From Bacteroides sp. (lineage in GTDB: Bacteria > Bacteroidota > Bacteroidia > Bacteroidales > Bacteroidaceae), in NCBI GenBank assembly GCA_019412865.1, contig DXOJ01000589.1, positions 1 through 6,232 of the forward strand: a DNA stretch of 6,232 nucleotides. Direction: 5' to 3'. Shown here in pieces: positions 1 to 6,232 of the stretch. Below the pieces are notes generated by a model. It was not told where the DNA came from, ran no database searches, and saw only the letters and a program-made list of their open reading frames with translations. The translations under genes and the position numbers were made by a program. The stretch's first letter is position 1. Every line of letters begins with the position of its first letter.

Positions 1-1183
1 CAACAAACCTATTGGCAGACTTAAATATGCGCTTATTTAATTCCGCCAACGGGTTGGTATTGTTATTTCCAACATACATCTGGTAAATTGCATATTCGTC
101 AGTTGCAGATGCAGTTGTCGGGTATGCCCATGCCTCAATCTGCGTACCCAATGGCGGTGCATCCCCAGCAGGGGTTTTATCAACAATTTTATAGTAGCGT
201 TGATTTTCACTAAGAATTTTTTCTATCGTCCCTTGACAATTCTGTGCAACATACCAGGTTACCGAATAGAAATCATTGGAATCGGGTCCCTCAAAATCAA
301 CAGTTTCAAGCGTGGCATAAGTGTCCTCGGTGGTATTTTTTGAAAGGTTGGTAAGTCGAATCGTATTGTTGACATTCAATAATTTCAGTCCTTGTAATTG
401 GTAATTCTCCACTTCAAATTTATAGCGTAATGTAATGCGTGCCATCAACCTCCTGATTTCAATACCTCCTACAAAACCGACGGGCTTGTTGTATTCCACC
501 AGGCCACGTTTACCATCATCAACGTTTACGACAGTGACTCCTGACACTTCTCCGGCAAATGGCACCTCATTATCAGCTGTGATAAGCGATTGGGTATGTC
601 CTTCTACATTAGTTAGATATTTGAAATTCCATTTCTTGAGATCATCAAGTGTTCCCACTTCACTCATATCATAATCAAGTTTAGGTCCCAGTACAAGCAG
701 GTATAAAGTCTGATTATCTGCCACAACTAAGGGAACATCTATAGTTACCATGTCATTAATAGCTGTCTTTACATCACTAAGTTTGTGAGGTTTTCCGTTG
801 ATCGAACCATTCTCATGAAACTGGAAAAGCCAAAGATTATATAACGAGGTTGTACCATCGGATACCCGGGTATTAGAGTTTATTGCATATTCCTTTTGCC
901 CCTCTCCCAAAATCACCGTAAACGGCGAATCAGCATTGGTTCTGTTTCTAAAAAATGGCTTGGTAACTGCATACCTGCTCACAGATGTTGGCTCTACAGC
1001 AGGGGGAAGGCTGACATTCAGGCTGACCATTACCATTTTACCGGTAGCATTTCCAGGACTGAATTCTTCCAGTTTATCTTTTGTACAGCCTGTGAATATC
1101 AGTGAAAACAAAGCAATGCAAGCTGTCCGGAAATACGCATTATATTTTATATTTATTGTCATATTGTATCTATTTATCATCAT
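1..1183 (-). CDS. Fimbrillin-like lipoprotein with DUF4906-type features, C-terminus cut by window edge
   Basis: Probable accessory or tip subunit of the type V pilus, anchored or exported as a lipoprotein. The visible 394 codons are open to the left edge, so the C-terminus is missing. The N-terminus is a lipoprotein signal with lipobox FTGC (Cys33), then a hydrophobic strand (KMVMVSLNVSLP, about residues 49-60) and Arg70, a possible processing site. NLWLFQF (about 118-124) and RRLMARITL (near 250) resemble conserved fimbrillin strands. VTWYVAQNCQGTI (near 310) and YQMYVGNNNTN (about 368-378) resemble the pattern I associate with DUF4906 proteins; this is from memory, without a profile search. 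In-frame ATGs lie at 1183, 1180 and 1162. The upstream pair follows a GAAAG stretch. The similarity to the leader of the preceding gene (N-x-TINIK) begins one residue before the 1162 ATG, so I prefer the upstream start, without certainty. The gene starts 9 bases after the previous stop and is surely co-transcribed with it. Confidence 0.85.
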   Translation of the reverse strand, partial: MMINRYNMTINIKYNAYFRTACIALFSLIFTGCTKDKLEEFSPGNATGKMVMVSLNVSLPPAVEPTSVSRYAVTKPFFRNRTNADSPFTVILGEGQKEYAINSNTRVSDGTTSLYNLWLFQFHENGSINGKPHKLSDVKTAINDMVTIDVPLVVADNQTLYLLVLGPKLDYDMSEVGTLDDLKKWNFKYLTNVEGHTQSLITADNEVPFAGEVSGVTVVNVDDGKRGLVEYNKPVGFVGGIEIRRLMARITLRYKFEVENYQLQGLKLLNVNNTIRLTNLSKNTTEDTYATLETVDFEGPDSNDFYSVTWYVAQNCQGTIEKILSENQRYYKIVDKTPAGDAPPLGTQIEAWAYPTTASATDEYAIYQMYVGNNNTNPLAELNKRIFKSANRFV

Positions 1184-1192
1184 ACTTTCATC

Positions 1193-3667
1193 TCAATTCT
1201 CATTGTCGGAGGATATTGTCCCGTTCTGCTTAATTATCGGACTGCCAAGAGAAACTGTATAGTTGTTTTCATACTCTAAATATATATTTCCTATAAGTTC
1301 AACGATACTTGGACTATTGTTTTCCGGAATGGTAATATCAACATTATAACTATATTTACCCGATTCAATATCTACTTTAGTACTTTCACACCTTACAGTA
1401 CCTCCGTAAGTAATTTGTAAATACAACTTTCCAGCAGGCAGGGTTACGTCTGTAGGAGTAAGGGCAATAGTCGTAGTATAAGAGTGTTCTCCTTGTGGTA
1501 TATTACCTATGCTACTTAATCCTGTCTTCGCACGTAAAATATACCCGCTTTGAGAAACTGTGAGTATTTTATTGACTGTCTTTCCTTCCAAACCGATCCC
1601 CTCCACTTTCACTCTAAATGAACGGGATGAGGTGCTTTCTTTACGTTTGACGTATATAGGAATGTTTTGAGTGTTACTGCCATGGGTGGTATGTATTGTT
1701 TCTCCGGCTACAAATGAGAAATCGTCAAATTCGGTTGTTGATCCCACATCTGCTCCTTCTGTGACAAGTGTTGCTGTCCAGTAAGGAATATTCGAGATAA
1801 TACCAAAATAAGCATTTCCACTTGTTTCGGTTCCCTGATAAGTCGGGCTGCTGACGATACCTACTTCCAGTTGGCTTTTTATCATCTCATTGCGCACACA
1901 ACGGATCATATACGCGTTTTGCCTGTTCATATTTTCTTGAATTCCTGCATTTTGCGGATTTTCTCCGGAAAAATTGAATACGGTAGCATTGTTGTCCCAA
2001 TACCATCCATTGGAACGGTCTCCTTGCGATATACCGTTTGTATCCCTATACCTGTTATGTGGAGAAAACAACCAATGGAATGAAGGATAACCCCGTGAAT
2101 TACTTTCATTATCCGCTGCCGTTTTCAGTATTTGATTTTCAGCCGGAGTAGCCATGCGCCACTGCTTATTATCCACAATCCCCAAAGTCTTAATTTGGGA
2201 TTCGGATAGTCCGGCAAGTTTGCAAGGGTCTCCCTTTCCCGCTGTCACTTGGGCGATTGTATTATCTGTGGGTATTTTATCCGTTTCCAGATAAGGAATA
2301 TCCGCCCATTCCGTAATATTTAAAGGAGTGTACGAGCCCGGATACCAAAGTACATCGTTCAATGTAGTGGCATTGGCAGGTGGGGTGAATCCCGTATCTG
2401 CATCCGGTGAACTTATGGCTATCAGGCTGCCGTATTTAAATAGGATATCCTTGTATCCTGTTCCTGAATGATATGCTTTCAGTATCCCTGAATAAACACT
2501 AAAGTCATTCCATATATTCACATTTCTGGACGTATCAGCTACGGCGTCATAGTCTGCAGCCTTGTCACTTACAATGACCAGCCCGTCAATCGGTTTCCAG
2601 TTGATAGTGATATCATGTTCCTCCATTGCCACTATTTCTGCATAAAGTCCCATTGCTCCCATGCCGGTAATGGTGGCGTATATTTGATAATGGTTGTTTC
2701 GTATCAGGTTATGATTCTTAGGAGGCTCCTGACCGATATTCAGCAGATAGATGCAGTTCAGCACCTGTGTGCTGCCGTTTTTAAGAACGCATTGTGCATC
2801 TATTTTAAGATAGGTTGCTTGTGAAGCATTTTGAGGGTCGGCCAATATGTGTTCGGGAATATAAGTAGTAGGAATCGTTATGAAATCTATGTTATCAGGA
2901 ATGGTGTAGTTATTTCCATTTATCGTATACGTACCGTTATTATCGAGCTCGCCTGTTCCTGATATAGTAAGATCATCCGACCATATATTTTCCGTATATG
3001 CCTGCCCCTCCTCTATAGTAGTGGCAACCGGCATTCGACACACTTTTACATTCAGTCTGGTTACTTTAAAATCTTCATCCTCATTGGCGATATTTTTAAT
3101 TGCCGTAAAGCTGATGCGGGACACCATGCGGTTTACCTCAATCGGCAGTTCCGTTGTCGTAACATTATTGATGGTAACTGTGGCATTTGTTCCGTCGCTA
3201 CGGGATTCCACATAGGCACGTGACACATTTCCATACATAGGTGGCGGAGCAACAATACCTATGGCGGAGAATGTCACTTTTTCTATTTCATTTTCCAATG
3301 TAATGGCAGCGAGCTTTTCCGTAAGCTCCGGTGTTTCGTTACAGATGATGTAAATGTTATTATATCCCCGTGCCGCTCTTATGGAAGCGGTGTATATACC
3401 ATCAGCATTTATGGAAGCGTCAGAAACGTCGTTGTATACCAATTCGTTTTTGTCATTAAACACAATTGCACGTACGGATTTTATGACTTCATCTTCGTCG
3501 ACGGTAGTATTGCGTGTCCCCATTTTAATACTCATCGGTATCCTTTCTCCTTCGTAAATACGTGCGCCTGTTGTTTCATTCTCCTTTGTACAAGAGTATG
3601 TAAACAGGGCAAACATCGTCAAAAGCAGAATAATTGCCGAAAATTTTATGTTGATAGTTATATTCAT
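1193..3667 (-). CDS. Large modular fimbrillin-family lipoprotein, candidate pilus tip adhesin
   Basis: Predicted surface lipoprotein of 824 residues, likely a minor or tip component of the pilus; its ligand cannot be told. A signal peptide ends in the weak lipobox FTYSC (Cys26). Residues 27 to about 360 look like a fimbrillin fold: strand IPMSIKM then Arg52 (possible protease site), the family-like motif NRMVSRISF near 180, and an ITINW strand near 353. Residues about 380-595 resemble the FISUMP/Lcl type of C-type-lectin-like module often attached to Bacteroidales fimbrillins: FKYGSLIAI (about 410), GKGDPCKLAGL (about 476), QWRMATPAENQ (about 500) and AYMIRCVRN (about 585). Residues about 597-708 look BACON-like (NIPYWTATL; SRSFRVKV; ending LTVSQSG). 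The last 115 residues are a further beta-rich module of unknown family. The ATG at 3667 is the first of the frame; AAAGG abuts it directly, too close to be a normal ribosome site. Domain calls are pattern recognition; the lipoprotein and fimbrial-operon assignment is firmer. Confidence 0.9.
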   Translation of the reverse strand: MNITINIKFSAIILLLTMFALFTYSCTKENETTGARIYEGERIPMSIKMGTRNTTVDEDEVIKSVRAIVFNDKNELVYNDVSDASINADGIYTASIRAARGYNNIYIICNETPELTEKLAAITLENEIEKVTFSAIGIVAPPPMYGNVSRAYVESRSDGTNATVTINNVTTTELPIEVNRMVSRISFTAIKNIANEDEDFKVTRLNVKVCRMPVATTIEEGQAYTENIWSDDLTISGTGELDNNGTYTINGNNYTIPDNIDFITIPTTYIPEHILADPQNASQATYLKIDAQCVLKNGSTQVLNCIYLLNIGQEPPKNHNLIRNNHYQIYATITGMGAMGLYAEIVAMEEHDITINWKPIDGLVIVSDKAADYDAVADTSRNVNIWNDFSVYSGILKAYHSGTGYKDILFKYGSLIAISSPDADTGFTPPANATTLNDVLWYPGSYTPLNITEWADIPYLETDKIPTDNTIAQVTAGKGDPCKLAGLSESQIKTLGIVDNKQWRMATPAENQILKTAADNESNSRGYPSFHWLFSPHNRYRDTNGISQGDRSNGWYWDNNATVFNFSGENPQNAGIQENMNRQNAYMIRCVRNEMIKSQLEVGIVSSPTYQGTETSGNAYFGIISNIPYWTATLVTEGADVGSTTEFDDFSFVAGETIHTTHGSNTQNIPIYVKRKESTSSRSFRVKVEGIGLEGKTVNKILTVSQSGYILRAKTGLSSIGNIPQGEHSYTTTIALTPTDVTLPAGKLYLQITYGGTVRCESTKVDIESGKYSYNVDITIPENNSPSIVELIGNIYLEYENNYTVSLGSPIIKQNGTISSDNEN

Positions 3668-3687
3668 CCTTTATCGTGCCATAATTC

Positions 3688-3702
3688 CGTTTCAAAGAAA
3701 CG
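3688..3702 (-). other. Short perfect hairpin in the 37-base gap between anchor and third gene
   Basis: A 6-base perfect inverted repeat with a 3-base loop (CGTTTC-TTT-GAAACG on the transcribed sense) lies two bases after the stop codon of the Mfa2-like gene. No U-run follows, so it is not a standard intrinsic terminator. It could be an RNA processing or stability element that sets different levels of the subunits, or it could be chance. It is the only intergenic structure seen in the window. Confidence 0.35.
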
Positions 3703-3704
3703 TC

Positions 3705-4673
3705 TTACATATCCGTTGGTTGGAACCAGTAGGTCCAGTTGTTAATAGTGATACTTAATGCTATGTAACCGTTCTCTTCCTTATCTCCGATGCGGATGTT
3801 AATGTCCCACTGATATCTGCGGTCGAGATATTCCTGGTCCCCCATCGTTTCTGGTTTACTTTTCAGCAAGTAGTCAATAAGGTTTATGGTTGTTTCTCCT
3901 CCAATGTCTATCGCTTTTCCTGATGTTTGCTCCGTAATGGAAAAAGGCATAGCGACATCTTTGACGAATCTAAGCGTGTGGAGCCGGGTCTGAAGAGATA
4001 GTTTGTTGTCTTCCTCATCTGCACAAGGGTGGTAAATTATGTTCTTGTTTCCATCTCCAAAATTATTTTTATAGTCATAAATACTGTTTGCCGCTATCAA
4101 TTGTATATTGTATTTTGAAAGATCGACCTGATTGCTGCCTCGTGTAATGCCTATCGTTATATCATTGGTATTACGTATCAGGCTGACAGTTTCTGTATTG
4201 CTTATGTTCTCCGGAGAAAACATTTGCAGGGGACCGCTATGCCATAATGCATCAAGATGATTGTTGCTCATGTCATTATCGGGTTCGTATTTTAAGGATA
4301 GTTTGTCTATCGGATCACCTGCAGTCATTGATGATAGCCGGTAAAACTCATCTGTTTTTCCGGCCCATACAACAGCCGTACAGCCTTTCAGTCGATAAGG
4401 GATCAGCATACGATAGTCCGTATTTTTCAGCGGATTACCTTTTTCGATGAATGTCTGAAGATATTTCCCTTCTGCATCGAACACATAGACTTTTACTTCC
4501 TCCACCTGATCGGCAAACCAGTCTTCATTTGCCATGTTATAGTCATACCTGAATTCAAGAAAAAGGTCACACTGGTCAAGATCGTCATGAAAGACGTCGC
4601 AACCGGTAATCCCTGCCGCCATAAAAGCGGCAAGGATTATTATGTATTTCTTTATGTGTCTCTTGATTTTCAT
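3705..4673 (-). CDS. mfa2: FimB/Mfa2-family fimbrial anchor lipoprotein
   Basis: Predicted outer-membrane anchor that ends pilus growth and holds the fibre to the cell, as known for Mfa2 and FimB of Porphyromonas gingivalis. The 322 residues match the usual length of the family. A basic start and hydrophobic core lead to lipobox GITGC (Cys25). The family-typical N-terminal pattern follows: CDVFHDDLDQC, then LEFRYDYNM (39-47), a QVEEVKVYVFD strand (56-66), GKYL, and TAVVWAGKTDEF (99-110). No Thr/Ser-Arg processing site like that of the neighbouring subunits stands after the lipobox, which fits an anchor that is not cleaved. The C-terminus, ITINNWTYWFQPTDM, is strikingly like that of the Mfa1-like protein upstream. 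The start is the ATG right after the tandem stops of the upstream gene; no Shine-Dalgarno sequence is visible, so translation is probably coupled. Family assignment is confident; the exact name mfa2 rests on its order after a Mfa1-type gene. Confidence 0.95.
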   Translation of the reverse strand: MKIKRHIKKYIIILAAFMAAGITGCDVFHDDLDQCDLFLEFRYDYNMANEDWFADQVEEVKVYVFDAEGKYLQTFIEKGNPLKNTDYRMLIPYRLKGCTAVVWAGKTDEFYRLSSMTAGDPIDKLSLKYEPDNDMSNNHLDALWHSGPLQMFSPENISNTETVSLIRNTNDITIGITRGSNQVDLSKYNIQLIAANSIYDYKNNFGDGNKNIIYHPCADEEDNKLSLQTRLHTLRFVKDVAMPFSITEQTSGKAIDIGGETTINLIDYLLKSKPETMGDQEYLDRRYQWDINIRIGDKEENGYIALSITINNWTYWFQPTDM

Positions 4674-4679
4674 CTATTA
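4671..4679 (-). promoter_or_regulatory. In-frame TAA-TAG-ATG stop/start junction
   Basis: The major-subunit gene ends with TAA, is followed at once by an in-frame TAG, and then by the ATG of the anchor gene in the same frame. No purine-rich ribosome site precedes the ATG. Ribosomes ending gene 1 would therefore stand on the start of gene 2, which suggests coupling by termination and re-initiation. The tandem stops would keep stop-codon readthrough from fusing pilin to anchor. The junction is seen directly; the function is inferred. Confidence 0.6.
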
Positions 4680-6232
4680 ATGCAAATCAACACCTTGTGT
4701 CCAGTAAGTCCATGGATTGATAGTGATTTTTACAGAAATGTATGCGTCTGCTTCATCATCATCGGTACCCGGAGGTGTAGGATTAGTGGGATCAGGGTCA
4801 GACGGATCGGGAATCCACGGTGTTCCGGGACCGCTCACGCTCTGAAGGTCAAGGTGATACCAATTGTTGCGCACTACTCCGTATCGGCCTAAAGCCATCT
4901 TTTCGGTTACATTCTGGTCGTGACGGATCAGGACATCGTAATAGCAAACAGATTCATGATAGTAACGCACGGCACAAAAACGTCCGATGATACCGGTTTT
5001 CGCAGTAAGTCCGCTCGATTGAAGGTTTGTAATAAAATTGTCTATAGCACTTTGATCGGCACTTTCATCCACGAGCTTTGCTTTCTTTAAGAATATAGGC
5101 AAATCTGTTTTTAGTCCGCCACTACCAGTTTTTGTGTATTCTTCTTTAAGCTGGTCTAATGTATAATAGTTTCCTTTCCAAGAGAAATAACTACTATTTG
5201 AGGTCAAACCATTAGGAGTGTACGTAGCCTTTACTACCACCTTGGTAGTGAATCCTAATTGCTGTGCATTAGCGTCCATGGTGTTTTCAAGACAGTAGCA
5301 GCTCGTTCCTTTATCTCGTTTAACTTCAGGTATAGGGTCAGTATCACTGTCTATATTTTTTAGATAATTGAAAGCTGCATCCATATTAGTTTCCATAGTA
5401 CTATTATCACTAATATCAGGTTGTTCGCTCTTTAAATAGTTCTTATCCCGACGATAAACCGCTCCAGTCGTGGCATTATCGTAAGTGATAAGTTCACTAT
5501 ACAGTTTTACACTCTTATTGGTAACGCTTAATTCCCAACCGCCGAAAGTAAATGTAGCACCGTCAGGTTTGGTAGTAAAAGACTCCTTAACCGCAAGCTC
5601 TACTTTTGCACTTAATCGATCCACAGAGATTTCTGCAGGATGGTCTTTTGCTTCTTTTTTTGCCGCATCTATTTTGTCTTGGGTATATCCATCCGGCTTA
5701 TGCACCGTTACTCCCATCAATGCTCCTTCTATGCCAGCTCCTTCGCCTACACTCGCCATCATGAAATTATCATTGGTAGCGACATTGGCAATAACCGCCT
5801 CAATAGCAGTGTTTATTGCAGACCAAGGTTTACCTTTTACTGTTTCCGCAGCTAAATTCCATCCTTTATTCCCGTCGGTGTAAGGATTGATAACCACAAA
5901 TACTTTTTTAGTCTTCTCCGGTACTAATTGAGCTTCACTAGCTGCAGCTTCCGGGGTCCCTGTTCCACCGGATTCTCCTTCGCTATTCCCAACGGTCAAA
6001 CCATCAAAATTAACCACATCAAGGCACACATCTTCCTCGTCAAATAATAGAACTCTGACTGTCCCTGCTTTACTTTCCCCTGAACTTCCCGGTTTTTCTA
6101 CTACACCCTCTGCTCTTGTAGTGGATGTGTGACTTTGCAGGGAAAGCGACAGATACGCCTTTCCATTCAGCTCACCGCTCGGAATATTCCCTTCCCGAGC
6201 ATCTTCACTACTACAGCCGGCAAATATAAAAA
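4677..6232 (-). CDS. mfa1: Mfa1-family major fimbrial subunit (fimbrillin) lipoprotein, first residues outside window
   Basis: Structural pilin that polymerises into the fimbrial shaft. The frame stays open to the right edge and gives 517 visible residues; a start at the internal GTG (6029) would cut off the export signal and is wrong. The first visible residues, FIFAGC, are the end of a lipoprotein signal with Cys at visible position 6; probably only some 10-20 residues are missing. Then come strand KAYLSLSLQ, TTR-AEG (Arg39, likely protease site), and the typical fimbrillin strand VRVLLFDEED. DRLSAKVEL (about 203-211), VVKATYTPNG (near 335), RYGVVRNNWYHL (about 447-458) and the Pro/Asp-rich GPGTPWIPDPSDPDP (about 464-478) are hallmarks I recognise from Mfa1 and its C-terminal fimbrillin domain. 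The end, ITINPWTYWTQGVDLH, would be the strand donated to the next subunit. The total length is close to that of P. gingivalis Mfa1. It is the first visible gene of the operon; the promoter, if next to it, is outside. Confidence 0.95.
   Translation of the reverse strand, partial: FIFAGCSSEDAREGNIPSGELNGKAYLSLSLQSHTSTTRAEGVVEKPGSSGESKAGTVRVLLFDEEDVCLDVVNFDGLTVGNSEGESGGTGTPEAAASEAQLVPEKTKKVFVVINPYTDGNKGWNLAAETVKGKPWSAINTAIEAVIANVATNDNFMMASVGEGAGIEGALMGVTVHKPDGYTQDKIDAAKKEAKDHPAEISVDRLSAKVELAVKESFTTKPDGATFTFGGWELSVTNKSVKLYSELITYDNATTGAVYRRDKNYLKSEQPDISDNSTMETNMDAAFNYLKNIDSDTDPIPEVKRDKGTSCYCLENTMDANAQQLGFTTKVVVKATYTPNGLTSNSSYFSWKGNYYTLDQLKEEYTKTGSGGLKTDLPIFLKKAKLVDESADQSAIDNFITNLQSSGLTAKTGIIGRFCAVRYYHESVCYYDVLIRHDQNVTEKMALGRYGVVRNNWYHLDLQSVSGPGTPWIPDPSDPDPTNPTPPGTDDDEADAYISVKITINPWTYWTQGVDLH

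Noticed and set aside
900..960. Apparent frameshift in the fourth gene near the A-run at 950-955
   Set aside because: A recount gives six A's; with six the minus-strand frame is continuous from 1183 to position 2. The stop appears only if one base is dropped by mistake.
896..1262. Plus-strand open frames across the junction of the third and fourth genes
   Set aside because: They are antisense to the leader and lipobox of the fourth gene and the end of the third. Their hydrophobic stretch is the mirror of AT-rich leader DNA.
3379..3419. Two direct copies of an 11-base sequence (ttatggaagcg), 30 bases apart
   Set aside because: They encode two Ala-Ser-Ile turns in the same frame of the large protein. 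The two copies are too short and too few to count as a repeat element.
3668..3673. TAAAGG as a Shine-Dalgarno sequence for the 824-residue gene
   Set aside because: It touches the ATG with no spacer, and Bacteroidales genes rarely depend on such a site. No better start lies downstream.
5485..5883. Plus-strand open frame of 132 codons inside the major pilin gene
   Set aside because: It lies wholly antisense to a clearly recognised fimbrillin and has no family resemblance, so it is a shadow frame.
4677..6029. A shorter major-pilin gene starting at the GTG at 6029
   Set aside because: The frame runs on upstream through VRVLLFDEED, a typical fimbrillin strand, and a lipobox Cys at 6215-6213. 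Starting at GTG would remove the export signal.
1..6232. Invertible promoter, transposon, CRISPR array or RNA gene
   Set aside because: The window is coding almost throughout, and no long inverted repeats, repeat-spacer pattern or tRNA/rRNA-like sequence was seen.

Overview
The window lies inside one minus-strand operon for a type V (FimA/Mfa-type) pilus of a Bacteroidales bacterium. The evidence is a Mfa1-type major fimbrillin, a Mfa2/FimB-type anchor, and two further fimbrillin-like lipoproteins, all with lipoprotein signal peptides. The moderately AT-rich DNA, the lack of strong Shine-Dalgarno sequences and the protein families fit Bacteroides, Parabacteroides or a relative; the genus cannot be fixed from this sequence. 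All four genes are transcribed from right to left.

Layout in transcription order. (1) 6232-4677: major fimbrial subunit, Mfa1-like. Its first residues lie beyond the right edge, but the lipobox, a probable Arg processing site and the complete C-terminus are present. (2) 4673-3705: Mfa2/FimB-family anchor, joined to gene 1 by an in-frame TAA-TAG-ATG junction. (3) 3667-1193: an 824-residue lipoprotein with a fimbrillin-like N-terminal part followed by about 460 extra residues: a FISUMP/lectin-fold-like module, a BACON-like Ig module and a last beta-rich module. It is the best candidate for a tip adhesin. (4) 1183 to beyond position 1: a second fimbrillin-like lipoprotein with DUF4906-type features, cut by the left edge. 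The gaps are 3, 37 and 9 bases, so essentially everything is coding; the only extra element seen is a small perfect hairpin in the 37-base gap. No promoter, terminator, RNA gene, mobile element or CRISPR array is visible.

How the parts probably work together (established model for type V pili plus inference). The subunits are exported as lipoproteins to the outer membrane. A trypsin-like protease cuts after an Arg near the N-terminus of polymerising subunits, which opens a groove, and a C-terminal strand of a neighbouring subunit fills it. The sequence fits this model. Mfa1, gene 3 and gene 4 each have a hydrophobic strand followed by an Arg 26-37 residues after the lipid-modified Cys, whereas the Mfa2 homologue lacks a comparable site. 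Mfa1 and Mfa2 end in nearly the same ITIN-x-WTYW strand. In gene 3 the matching ITIN-W strand is buried in mid-protein and followed by the adhesin-like extension, as expected for a subunit that caps the pilus rather than extends it.

The pilus type is known. The less ordinary parts are the composite tip candidate, the in-frame double-stop junction, and the strand motif shared by three proteins.
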